The position numbers and the translations under genes are program-made. A model generated the notes under the pieces. That model was not told where the DNA came from. It made no database searches and saw nothing but the letters and a program-made list of their open reading frames with translations. Below, piece after piece: positions 1 to 5,389 of a stretch of DNA of 6,867 nucleotides. This DNA is from Actinomycetes bacterium (lineage in GTDB: Bacteria > Actinomycetota > Acidimicrobiia > Acidimicrobiales > Palsa-688): positions 1 to 6,867 of the forward strand of contig JAKABK010000099.1 in assembly GCA_021796905.1 (NCBI GenBank). Reading direction: 5' to 3'. Numbering within the stretch: position 1 is the stretch's first letter; each line of letters opens with the position of its first letter.

Positions 1-360
1 GGGGTCACGCCGGCGGAGATCGGCTACGTCAACGCCCACGGCACCTCGACCCCCCCCAACGACCGCACCGAAGCTCTCGCCCTCAGGCGGATCTGGGGTT
101 CACGCACCCCGCCGATATCGTCCACCAAGTCGATGACCGGCCACACCCTCGGAGCCGCCGGGGCGCTCGAGTCGGTGGCGTGCATCAAGGTGTTGGCGAC
201 CGGGTTGCTGCCCCCGACGGTCAACCTGGAGGACCCCGACCCCGACTGCGCCGCCGACCACGTGGCGCTCACCGCCCGCCCCGTCGACGTGGCGGTGGCG
301 ATGAGCAACAGCTTCGGCTTCGGTGGTCACAACGCCAGTTTGGTGTTCCGCCGGGCCTGA
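1..360 (+). CDS. fabF: Beta-ketoacyl-ACP synthase II (FabF type), C-terminal part, 5' end outside window
   Basis: Condensing enzyme of type II fatty acid synthesis: it joins malonyl-ACP to an acyl chain held on its active-site cysteine, releasing CO2, in the cytoplasm. Only the last 119 residues are present, read in frame from base 1 to TGA at 358-360, so the catalytic Cys lies outside the window. What remains is diagnostic of the thiolase fold: NAHGTSTP with the first catalytic His (visible residue 13), the conserved Lys and second catalytic His in STKSMTGHTLGAAG (K43, H48), and the SNSFGFGGHN signature (102-111) near the C-terminus. The end matches the usual FabF C-terminus, so the gene appears complete on this side. 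It runs convergently towards fabZ, 37 bp away, and therefore is not in the same transcript as the other fab genes here. FabB or a KasA/KasB-like paralogue cannot be excluded without the N-terminal half. Confidence 0.93.
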   Translation, partial: GVTPAEIGYVNAHGTSTPPNDRTEALALRRIWGSRTPPISSTKSMTGHTLGAAGALESVACIKVLATGLLPPTVNLEDPDPDCAADHVALTARPVDVAVAMSNSFGFGGHNASLVFRRA

Positions 361-362
361 GC

Positions 363-394
363 CCCCGATCGGGGACAGCCGGGGTCGGACCCCG
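363..394. terminator. Hairpins between convergent fabF and fabZ, possible bidirectional terminator
   Basis: The 37-bp gap between the two convergent stop codons holds two dyads. One is the 12-bp palindrome CCCCGATCGGGG (363-374). The other is CGGGGT-CGG-ACCCCG (380-394), a 6-bp stem with a 3-nt loop. Neither has a T tract. GC-rich hairpins without T tracts are often proposed as terminators in high-GC bacteria, and the position between convergent genes fits, but termination is inferred from position only. Confidence 0.4.
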
Positions 395-397
395 CCT

Positions 398-838
398 TCA
401 GGGGCTGACGATCACGAACAGCAGCGACGCCCGGCAGGCGATCTGGCCGCCGACCCGGGCGACACCGCTGCCCCTGCCCGCGCTCGAGCCGAGCTGGTCG
501 AGGGTCACCTCCAGCTCGAGGGTGTCGCCGGGGACGACCTGGCGGCGGAAGCGTGCCTTGTCGATCCCCCCGAAGAGGGGGAGCTTGCCGGCGAAGCGCG
601 CGTCGGAGAGCACCGCTATCCCGCCGAGCTGGGCGAGTGCCTCCACCATCAGCACCCCCGGCAGCGTCGGGCGTCCCGGGAAGTGCCCGGCGAAGAACGC
701 CTCGTCGCCGCTCAGGTGCCACTCCCCCCGCGCCGAGGTCGCCGGGACCAGCTCGGTCACCCGGTCGACGAGCAGGAACGGTTCGCGGTGGGGGAGCACC
801 TCGGCCGGTTCGGGTAGGTCGGAGCCGGCAGGACCCAT
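398..838 (-). CDS. fabZ: 3-hydroxyacyl-ACP dehydratase FabZ
   Basis: Cytoplasmic hot-dog-fold dehydratase that converts (3R)-hydroxyacyl-ACP to trans-2-enoyl-ACP, the third step of the elongation round. The 146-residue protein is of normal FabZ length. It carries the LPHREPFLLVDRV start region (15-27), and the active-site block GHFPGRPTLPGVLMVEALAQ (51-70), in which H52 and E66 are the expected catalytic pair. An in-frame ATG upstream (916) would add 26 basic residues lying entirely within fabG. The ATG at 838 is preferred because it overlaps the fabG stop in TGATG and gives a normal N-terminus. It is last of three minus-strand genes and the overlap suggests translational coupling to fabG. 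The mycobacterial MabA/InhA pathway uses HadAB/HadBC dehydratases; here a FabZ-type enzyme occupies that place. The short Gly/Ser-rich stretch near residues 115-124 lies in a loop region and is unremarkable. Confidence 0.95.
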   Translation of the reverse strand: MGPAGSDLPEPAEVLPHREPFLLVDRVTELVPATSARGEWHLSGDEAFFAGHFPGRPTLPGVLMVEALAQLGGIAVLSDARFAGKLPLFGGIDKARFRRQVVPGDTLELEVTLDQLGSSAGRGSGVARVGGQIACRASLLFVIVSP

Positions 839-1545
839 CAGTGGCCCATCCCGAGGCCACCGTCGACGGGCAGCACCGCCCCGGTGACGTAGGCGGCCTC
901 CTCCGAGGCGAGCCAACGGACCGCGGCGGCGACCTCCTCGGCGGCCCCCAGCCTGCCGAGCGGGACCGAGGAGAGGATCTCCGCCCGGCGGGCGTCGGGA
1001 AGGGAAGCGGTCATGTCGGTCTCGACGAACCCGGGGCTCACCACGTTGACCGTCACGTTGCGGCTGCCCAGTTCCCGGGCGAGCGAGCGGGCGAAGCCGA
1101 TCATCCCGGCTTTGGAGGCGGCATAGTTGGACTGGCCGGCCGAGCCGGTCAGGGCGACGACCGACGAGATCACCACGATGCGCCCCCGCCGGGCCCGGAT
1201 CATCTTCGGTGTCGCCCGCCGCACCACCCGGTAGGTGCCGACCAGGTTGGTGTCGAGCACCCCGACGAAAGCGTCGGCCTTCATCGAGATCAGCAGCTGG
1301 TCGGCGGTGATGCCGGCGTTGGCGACCAGCACCTCGACCGGCCCCAGGTCACTTTCGATCCGGGCGAACGCGGCGTCGACCTCGTCGTCGTCGGTGACGT
1401 CGCAGGCGACGGTGTAGAGGCCGTCGACCGGCCCCGAGCGCGAGGTGACCGCCACCCGGTCGCCGGCTGCCTGGAACGTCCGGGCGGTCGCCAAACCGAT
1501 CCCACGGTTGCCTCCCGTGACGAGCACCACCCGCCCGTCGCTCAT
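838..1545 (-). CDS. fabG: 3-oxoacyl-ACP reductase FabG, MabA-like
   Basis: Short-chain dehydrogenase/reductase that reduces 3-oxoacyl-ACP to (3R)-hydroxyacyl-ACP with NADPH. The 235-residue protein has the nucleotide-binding TGGNRGIG motif (10-17), a CDVTD segment (48-52), NAG (76-78), and the catalytic tetrad N100, S128, Y141, K145, with YAASK at 141-145. It ends in PVDGGLGMGH, nearly identical to the end of mycobacterial MabA as I remember it, so MabA-like (FabG1) is the best family call. ATG at 1545 is chosen because the Rossmann strand begins at residue 5 and the start lies 2 nt after the fabI stop. A G-rich ribosome-binding-like GGGGGTG sits inside the last fabI codons. It overlaps fabZ by 1 nt. 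The fabI-fabG-fabZ order and tight packing imply one mRNA, so supply of the three enzymes is probably coordinated. Confidence 0.96.
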   Translation of the reverse strand: MSDGRVVLVTGGNRGIGLATARTFQAAGDRVAVTSRSGPVDGLYTVACDVTDDDEVDAAFARIESDLGPVEVLVANAGITADQLLISMKADAFVGVLDTNLVGTYRVVRRATPKMIRARRGRIVVISSVVALTGSAGQSNYAASKAGMIGFARSLARELGSRNVTVNVVSPGFVETDMTASLPDARRAEILSSVPLGRLGAAEEVAAAVRWLASEEAAYVTGAVLPVDGGLGMGH

Positions 1546-1547
1546 TC

Positions 1548-2327
1548 TCACACCCCCATGGCGTGGTAGCCGCCGTCGACGTGGACCAGCTCCCCGGTGG
1601 TCTTCGGGAACCAGTCGGAGAGCAGCGCCACGCACGCCCGGGCCACCGGCTCGGGGTCGGTGACGCTCCAGCCGAGGGGGGACCGGTCGTCCCAGACGTC
1701 CTCGAAGCGGTTGAAGCCCGGGATGGAGCGCGCCGCGACCGTCCGGATCGGGCCGGCGGCCACCAGGTTGACCCGGATGTTGTCGGCCCCGAGATCGCGT
1801 GCCAGGTAGCGGGCGGTCGACTCGAGAGCCGACTTGGCGACCCCCATCCAGTCGTAGCCCGGCCACGCCACCCGGTTGTCGAAGTCGAGGGCGACCACCG
1901 ACCCTCCACCCGCCGCCCGGAGAGGGGCGAGCAGACCTGCGGTCAGGGTCTTGAGCGAGAACGCCGAGATCTGCAACGCCTGGGCCACGTCGGCCCACGG
2001 GGCCTCGAGGAACCCACCCCCGAGGCAGCTCGCAGGGGCGTAGCCGACCGAGTGGAGGACCGCGTCGAGCCGACCGCCCCAGCGCTCACCGATCCAGTCG
2101 GCGACGGCCTCGACGTCGGCGGGCTCGGTCACATCGAGCTCGAGGACCTCTGGTGGGCCGGCGAGGTGCTTGGCCACCCGCCGGGTGAGCGACATCGCCC
2201 TCCCGAAGCTGGTGAGCACCACCTCCGCCCCCTGCTCCTGGGCCAGGCGGGCGACGCCGAAGGCAAGCGAGTCGTCGGTCAGCACACCGGTCACGAGGAC
2301 CCGCTTACCTGCCAGCAGTCCGGACAT
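1548..2327 (-). CDS. fabI: Enoyl-ACP reductase FabI, InhA-like
   Basis: NADH-dependent enoyl-ACP reductase that performs the last reduction of each fatty acid elongation round. The 259-residue protein has the FabI/InhA glycine motif variant VTGVLTDDSLAF (12-23) instead of the classical TGxxxGxG, then AQEQGAEVVLTSF (29-41), LDVT (64-67) and LHSVGYAP (91-98). The catalytic YxxxxxxK is at Y158-K165 in YDWMGVAKSALES, with F149 upstream. These are the same numbers as the InhA catalytic residues F149, Y158 and K165. NLVAAGPIRT follows as in InhA. ATG 2327 is chosen because the protein then begins directly before the first beta strand and an AGGGTGG ribosome site lies 6 nt upstream. The open frame continues 55 residues further but with no homology. 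It is first gene of the fabI-fabG-fabZ operon and divergent from the acyl carrier protein gene. By family knowledge it is a potential target of triclosan or isoniazid-type inhibitors; sensitivity cannot be read here. Confidence 0.96.
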   Translation of the reverse strand: MSGLLAGKRVLVTGVLTDDSLAFGVARLAQEQGAEVVLTSFGRAMSLTRRVAKHLAGPPEVLELDVTEPADVEAVADWIGERWGGRLDAVLHSVGYAPASCLGGGFLEAPWADVAQALQISAFSLKTLTAGLLAPLRAAGGGSVVALDFDNRVAWPGYDWMGVAKSALESTARYLARDLGADNIRVNLVAAGPIRTVAARSIPGFNRFEDVWDDRSPLGWSVTDPEPVARACVALLSDWFPKTTGELVHVDGGYHAMGV

Positions 2328-2370
2328 GAGCTGCCACCCTACGCTGCGGTCCCGGACGGCGCCTCCGCGC

Positions 2371-2380
2371 ACGCTAGCGT
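2371..2380. promoter_or_regulatory. 10-bp perfect palindrome upstream of fabI
   Basis: ACGCTAGCGT is a perfect 10-bp palindrome, 44 bp upstream of the fabI ATG, in the fabI-acp divergent region. On the minus strand it contains TAGCGT, which fits the loose actinobacterial -10 pattern TAnnnT, but no convincing -35 lies at the right distance. It could be an operator for a fatty-acid-synthesis regulator; this is inference from position and symmetry only. Confidence 0.3.
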
Positions 2381-2398
2381 CGGCTGATCGGATCGAGG

Positions 2399-2421
2399 CC
2401 CTGCCGGCCCCGCCGGCAGGG
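2399..2421. promoter_or_regulatory. 9-bp inverted repeat in fabI-acp divergent region
   Basis: CCCTGCCGG, a 5-nt CCCCG spacer, then CCGGCAGGG form a perfect 9-bp inverted repeat. It lies 71 bp upstream of the fabI start and 52 bp upstream of the acp start, so a protein bound here could act on both directions. As RNA it would be a strong hairpin in an acp leader only if transcription starts upstream of it. The better position reading is a dimer-binding operator; no known consensus was matched. Confidence 0.35.
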
Positions 2422-2440
2422 TCGGTGACCGCCGCCCTGG

Positions 2441-2446
2441 TACTTT
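2441..2446 (+). promoter_or_regulatory. Possible -10 element of the acyl carrier protein gene
   Basis: TACTTT lies in the only clearly A/T-rich stretch (2441-2461) of an otherwise GC-rich intergenic region, 27 bp before the acp ATG. It fits TAnnnT. No good -35 is visible 16-18 bp upstream, so this is a weak call. Confidence 0.25.
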
Positions 2447-2473
2447 TACCCAGTTCGGTAGCGAGAGGTCGGG

Positions 2474-2719
2474 ATGGACCGCGAACAAGCACTTACCACC
2501 TTCCGGGACTGCGTGGCGGAGGTACTGGACATCGAGCCCGCCGAGGTCGTGCTCGACGCCCGCTGGCGGGAGGACCTCGACGCCGACAGCCTGGCGGTCG
2601 TCGAGATCACCCTGGCGCTCAACGACGCCTTCTCCTTCAAGTTCCCGGAGGTCGACCCGGAACAGATCCAGACCGTAGGACAGGCATTCGACCTCGTCTG
2701 CGGTCTGCTGGACCTCTGA
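2474..2719 (+). CDS. acpP: Acyl carrier protein
   Basis: Small acidic carrier that holds growing acyl chains on a 4'-phosphopantetheine arm and passes them between the fatty acid synthesis enzymes. The 81-residue protein has the expected four-helix layout, with the attachment motif LDADSL (35-40); S39 is the phosphopantetheine site. The following helix, AVVEITLALNDAF, corresponds to the recognition helix II, although it departs somewhat from the commonest ADSLDTVEL form. ATG 2474 is supported by GAGAGG (2463-2468) 5 nt upstream and by normal ACP length. It is divergent from fabI and not in an operon with fabF. The surrounding fab genes suggest that it serves primary fatty acid synthesis. A dedicated ACP of another acyl pathway is possible because of the variant motif, and the symbol acpP is given on context. 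Confidence 0.92.
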   Translation: MDREQALTTFRDCVAEVLDIEPAEVVLDARWREDLDADSLAVVEITLALNDAFSFKFPEVDPEQIQTVGQAFDLVCGLLDL

Positions 2720-2757
2720 TCCGGAGAGCTGTCGGCGAGCGCCCCGCGACGAGGGAG

Positions 2758-2777
2758 CGCCGGAGTCGACACCGGCG
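2758..2777. terminator. Hairpin downstream of the acyl carrier protein gene
   Basis: CGCCGG and CCGGCG form a 6-bp stem around an 8-nt loop, 38 bp after the acp stop and upstream of the B12 regulator promoter. There is no T tract. The position suits a terminator separating acp from the regulator, but a chance hairpin in GC-rich DNA is also possible. Confidence 0.25.
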
Positions 2778-2781
2778 GCAG

Positions 2782-2810
2782 TTGGCTCAACCGGCCGGTA
2801 CCATCAGAAT
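2782..2810 (+). promoter_or_regulatory. Putative promoter of the B12 regulator with palindrome in the spacer
   Basis: TTGGCT (2782-2787) and CAGAAT (2805-2810) are separated by exactly 17 bp and each matches 4 of 6 consensus bases. The -10 ends 6 nt before the ATG at 2817, which would give a leaderless mRNA. This agrees with the absence of a ribosome binding site upstream of that ATG. The spacer contains the perfect 10-bp palindrome ACCGGCCGGT (2790-2799). Operators in the -35/-10 spacer are typical of MerR-type regulators, and CarH is known to bind across the -35/-10 region. Confidence 0.4.
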
Positions 2811-2816
2811 GGTCGG

Positions 2817-3605
2817 ATGGGCACTGGTGTGCGGGTGAGCCTCACAGAGGCCGCCGAATCCCTTGGGGTGCACTACCAGACCGCCTACCGATGGGTCCGG
2901 AGGGGCGTGCTGCCGGCGGTCAAGGTCAACGGCAGCTACGAGGTCGACCCCGTCGACGTCGAGCTCCTCCGCCGGGACCGGCTGGCCCCCGCGCCGCCTC
3001 CCCGCACGCGCCGGGTCCGCTCCTGGGATCCCTTCGCCGACCGGTTGCTCGACTACTTGCTGGTAGGCGACGAGGCCCGGGTGCGGGAGCTGTTCGCCGA
3101 CCTGGTCGGCAGCGGGGTGAGCCTGGTCGACCTCTGCGACCACGTCCTGGCGCCGGCGCTCCGGGAGATCGGTGAGCGGTGGGCCCGCGGCGAGCTCGGG
3201 GTCGCCGAGGAGCACCGGGCGTCGGCGATCTGCGAACGCGCCCTGGCCCGGTGGGCGCCCCACCCACCCGGCCGTCCCCGTGGCGTCGCGGTGGTCTGCT
3301 CGCCGACCGGCGAGGCCCACGAGCTGCCCGGACTGATGGCCACCGCCGTGCTCCGGGAGCTGCACTGGCGGGTCCACCACCTCGGCGTCGGGGTGCCCGT
3401 CGACTCCGTCGAGCGTCTGGTCGCCGGCGAGCGAGCCGACCTGGTCGTGATCAGCGCGATCTCGCCTTGGGTGTCCGACGACGCCGGTGAGCTCGCCTGC
3501 AGGCTCGGGGCACCGGGCCGGCGGGTGCTGGTGGGACGCCCGGGGCTGACCATGTCGGAGCTCGCGGGCGAGGTCTCGGGCCAGGGCGGCGCCGGGGGTC
3601 GCTAG
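2817..3605 (+). CDS. Helix-turn-helix regulator with cobalamin-binding domain (CarH/LitR-like)
   Basis: Probable one-component transcription factor that senses a cobalamin. Of 262 residues, about 7-55 form an excisionase/MerR-like winged helix-turn-helix (TEAAESLGVHYQTAYRWVRRG, then a KVNGSYEV wing). A Pro/Arg-rich linker (57-68) follows. Residues about 73-146 are the helical cap of a B12-binding module with the Wx9EH motif W122...E132-H133. Residues about 155-250 are a Rossmann-like B12 domain in which GEAHELPG carries the likely lower-ligand H168. In CarH, light breaks the bond between adenosylcobalamin and its adenosyl group and changes DNA binding; the CarH upper-ligand His directly after the Trp is Ala123 here. 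The C-terminus is short for the family and the usual GG is replaced by VGRPG. ATG 2817 fits a leaderless start; GTG 2829 with GGATGGG upstream is an alternative. Its target is unknown; neighbours suggest fatty acid or quinone-linked functions or itself. A non-photosensory B12 or redox sensor is equally possible. Confidence 0.82.
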   Translation: MGTGVRVSLTEAAESLGVHYQTAYRWVRRGVLPAVKVNGSYEVDPVDVELLRRDRLAPAPPPRTRRVRSWDPFADRLLDYLLVGDEARVRELFADLVGSGVSLVDLCDHVLAPALREIGERWARGELGVAEEHRASAICERALARWAPHPPGRPRGVAVVCSPTGEAHELPGLMATAVLRELHWRVHHLGVGVPVDSVERLVAGERADLVVISAISPWVSDDAGELACRLGAPGRRVLVGRPGLTMSELAGEVSGQGGAGGR

Positions 3606-3613
3606 CCGGCGCC
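3588..3613. terminator. Hairpin spanning the overlapping convergent stop codons
   Basis: GGCGCCGG (3588-3595) and CCGGCGCC (3606-3613) form a perfect 8-bp stem with a 10-nt loop that contains the shared stop tetranucleotide CTAG. It reads equally on both strands, so a bidirectional terminator for the B12 regulator and UbiB genes is plausible. There is no T tract. Confidence 0.4.
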
Positions 3614-5251
3614 TCGGGGGTCGGCTGTCGGTGCGACACGCAAGGTCGGATCGCCGACCAGCCTCCGGCCGGTACGTCGCCTCCAGGCCGCCTCCGCCTC
3701 GCCGATCGGGGTGCTCGGCGGGGCCGCCACCCAGGGCCAGACCTCCTCGGCGACCCGCCTCCAGTTGCCCCTGGAGCGCAGTCCGGCGAGCACGGCGTAG
3801 AGGCCGAGGTTGATCCGTTGCAGCACCACGAACGGGGGTGGGACGTTGGCCCGCTTGACGACCGGGTTGCCGGCGTCGAAGAAGTGGCGGAGGGTCTCGG
3901 AGGCGTAGTCGGGGGAGAACTCGACCTCTCGGTCCTCGATGACGAGCGCGTAGTAGTGGCGGAAGTAGTCCGCTACCTGCCGGTCCGGGAGCGACGGGTC
4001 GGGGCGGAGGAAGCCGGCGCGCTCGATCGCGGCGCGTAGCTCGTGGTCGTCGGGCTCGGTGACCGCGGCTCGTACCATCCGTGCCAGGAGGTCGACGTCT
4101 TGCTGGCGGAACCACTTGACCAGGCCGAAGTCGAGGAAGCTGACCCTTCCCCCGCCGTGGAACAAGTAGTTGCCCGGGTGCGGGTCGCCGTTGAACACGT
4201 TCATGCCATACAGCCCGCCGAAGACGAACCGGAAGATCGTCTCGCCGGCGAGGTCCCTCTCGTCCTGGGGCCAGTCGAGCACCTCCTCGTAGCGGGAGCC
4301 GACGACCAGCTCGGAGGTGAGGACCCGCCGGCTCGACAGCTCTGGGACGACCGTAGGGACATGGACGAAGGGGTGCCCCTCGTAGTAGCGGGCGAACATC
4401 GCCTGGTTGCGGGCCTCGAGGCAGTAGTCGAGCTCCTCGCCGATACGGTCGCGTAGCTCGGCGACCAACGACCCGGCGTCCAGGCCCGGGAAGGCCAGTC
4501 GGACGACCCTGAGCAGGGTCGCGCTGTTGTCCAGGTCGGAGCGGATGGCGGCGTCCACGCCGGGGTACTGGACCTTGACGGCGACCGCCCGACCGTCCCG
4601 GGTGAGCGCCCGGTGGACCTGGCCGATCGACGCGGCAGCGACCGGTTCGGGGTCCCAGGTGTCGAAGAGCTCCTCGGGCAGGGCGCCGAGCTCGGATACC
4701 ACCACCGACGCGGCGAGCTCGGGCGACATCGGGGGGGCGTCGGCCTGGAGCTGGGAGAGCTGGCGACGGACCTCCGGGTCGAGGCCCGCGTCGAGGTAGC
4801 TCGCCATCTGGCCGAGCTTCATGAACGCCCCCTTCATCGACCCGAGGGTCTCGACGACCTCTTCGCTGCTGCGCAGCCGGCGATCGGATCGCAGTTCCCC
4901 CCGGCGTTCCGCCGAGGCGAACAGCTGCCGAGCCGAGCCCGCTGCGTAGGCGCCGCCGACCCGGGAGCCGAGCCGGGCCAGTTCGAGTGCCCGACCGGAG
5001 CGTCCGGTGGCGGTCAGTGCCGTCACCCCGGCGCCAGGGCCGGGTCCGGTCCCGCCACCCTTCGGGGCGCGAAGCCCGCCCGCCCGGCCGGTCGGCGGGG
5101 CGGGCGGGCGTGTCGGCGAGCGGGCCGGGTCCCGGCGTCGGGCGACGACGACCACGACCCAGGCCCCCACCGCGACCGCTACGGTCGCAGCGAGGCTCCT
5201 CGTGCTGGGTGAGCGGGCGGGGCCCGGCCCCTTCGGCCGGAGCCGGCTCAC
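3602..5251 (-). CDS. UbiB/ABC1 (AarF, ADCK) family atypical kinase with N-terminal membrane anchor
   Basis: Member of the UbiB/ABC1 protein-kinase-like family. Relatives (UbiB, COQ8/ADCK3) are membrane-associated ATPases or kinases needed for quinone and lipid metabolism; the substrate here is unknown. From GTG 5251 the protein has 549 residues. It has a basic N-terminus, a hydrophobic segment at about 20-37 followed by RRR, a Pro/Gly-rich linker (41-75), the family KxGQ motif (KLGQ, 145-148), the Ala-rich nucleotide loop AAASIGQVH (205-213), Lys226 in VAVKVQYPG, EELDY (272-276), DPHPGN (356-361) and the DFG metal site (374-376). All key residues are present. The start is uncertain: GTG 5026 would give 474 residues, a common family length, and lose the anchor. 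By hand count about 9 of 75 codons between these two starts end in A/T, against 9 of 30 just upstream of 5251, so coding seems to begin near 5251. AGGAGG lies there but only 2 nt from the GTG. Its stop overlaps that of the B12 regulator by 4 nt. Confidence 0.88.
   Translation of the reverse strand: MSRLRPKGPGPARSPSTRSLAATVAVAVGAWVVVVVARRRDPARSPTRPPAPPTGRAGGLRAPKGGGTGPGPGAGVTALTATGRSGRALELARLGSRVGGAYAAGSARQLFASAERRGELRSDRRLRSSEEVVETLGSMKGAFMKLGQMASYLDAGLDPEVRRQLSQLQADAPPMSPELAASVVVSELGALPEELFDTWDPEPVAAASIGQVHRALTRDGRAVAVKVQYPGVDAAIRSDLDNSATLLRVVRLAFPGLDAGSLVAELRDRIGEELDYCLEARNQAMFARYYEGHPFVHVPTVVPELSSRRVLTSELVVGSRYEEVLDWPQDERDLAGETIFRFVFGGLYGMNVFNGDPHPGNYLFHGGGRVSFLDFGLVKWFRQQDVDLLARMVRAAVTEPDDHELRAAIERAGFLRPDPSLPDRQVADYFRHYYALVIEDREVEFSPDYASETLRHFFDAGNPVVKRANVPPPFVVLQRINLGLYAVLAGLRSRGNWRRVAEEVWPWVAAPPSTPIGEAEAAWRRRTGRRLVGDPTLRVAPTADPRGAG
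5074..5109. repeat. 12-bp perfect inverted repeat within the 5' part of the UbiB gene
   Basis: GCCCGCCCGCCC (5074-5085) pairs perfectly with GGGCGGGCGGGC (5098-5109). The 12-nt loop itself can form a small GCC/GGC stem after one G-G mismatch. The structure lies in the codons for the Pro/Gly/Ala linker of the UbiB-like protein (about residues 48-60). In the mRNA it would be very stable and could slow translation or act as a leader attenuator if the true start were GTG 5026. The G-runs also make a G-quadruplex conceivable. Confidence 0.6.
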
Positions 5252-5254
5252 GCC

Positions 5255-5284
5255 CTCCTGCCGGGTCTGCTCCTGGCGGGTCTG
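5255..5284. repeat. Tandem 15-bp direct repeat carrying doubled AGGAG, upstream of the UbiB start
   Basis: CTCCTGCCGGGTCTG (5255-5269) is followed at once by CTCCTGGCGGGTCTG (5270-5284), identical at 14 of 15 positions. On the minus strand each unit contains AGGAG, so the leader has two Shine-Dalgarno-like sites 15 nt apart. In the UbiB frame the repeat would encode QTRQE twice, so a coding origin with a start further upstream is an alternative. Confidence 0.6.
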
Positions 5285-5368
5285 ATGGTCGGCACGTCTC
5301 CTCCGCTCTGCTCGCCCTGTTGTCCCGACCACTTGTACCACGACCCGGTCGCCGACCTCGTAGGCGGG

Positions 5369-5380
5369 GACCCCGGGGTC
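5369..5380. promoter_or_regulatory. 12-bp perfect palindrome between divergent UbiB and ribokinase genes
   Basis: GACCCCGGGGTC is a perfect 12-bp palindrome 21 bp upstream of the ribokinase GTG and just upstream of its putative -10. It is placed to act as an operator for the ribokinase gene, and perhaps for the divergent gene. The low-complexity C/G core makes chance occurrence in this DNA more likely than for a mixed palindrome. Confidence 0.3.
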
Positions 5381-5389
5381 TCGGCGTGC

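Noticed and set aside
1548..2492. Longer fabI with a 55-residue N-terminal extension
   Set aside because: The extension covers the intergenic dyads and the acp start and has no family similarity. ATG 2327 has a ribosome site and gives InhA numbering of the catalytic residues.
2787..4115. Minus-strand 442-codon open frame opposite the B12 regulator
   Set aside because: Antisense shadow; Arg/Pro-rich translation without motifs, while the plus strand encodes clear HTH and B12-binding signatures.
3602..5251. Ordinary Hanks-type Ser/Thr kinase or aminoglycoside phosphotransferase
   Set aside because: KxGQ, the Ala-rich AAAS loop in place of a glycine loop, and DPHPGN followed by DFG are the signature of the UbiB/ABC1 family.
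381..5380. Recurrent GGGGTC/GACCCC motifs (381-393 and 5369-5380) as a shared regulatory element
   Set aside because: The arms are similar but spacing differs (3-nt loop against none) and one site lies between convergent genes. Such G/C runs are expected by chance at this base composition.
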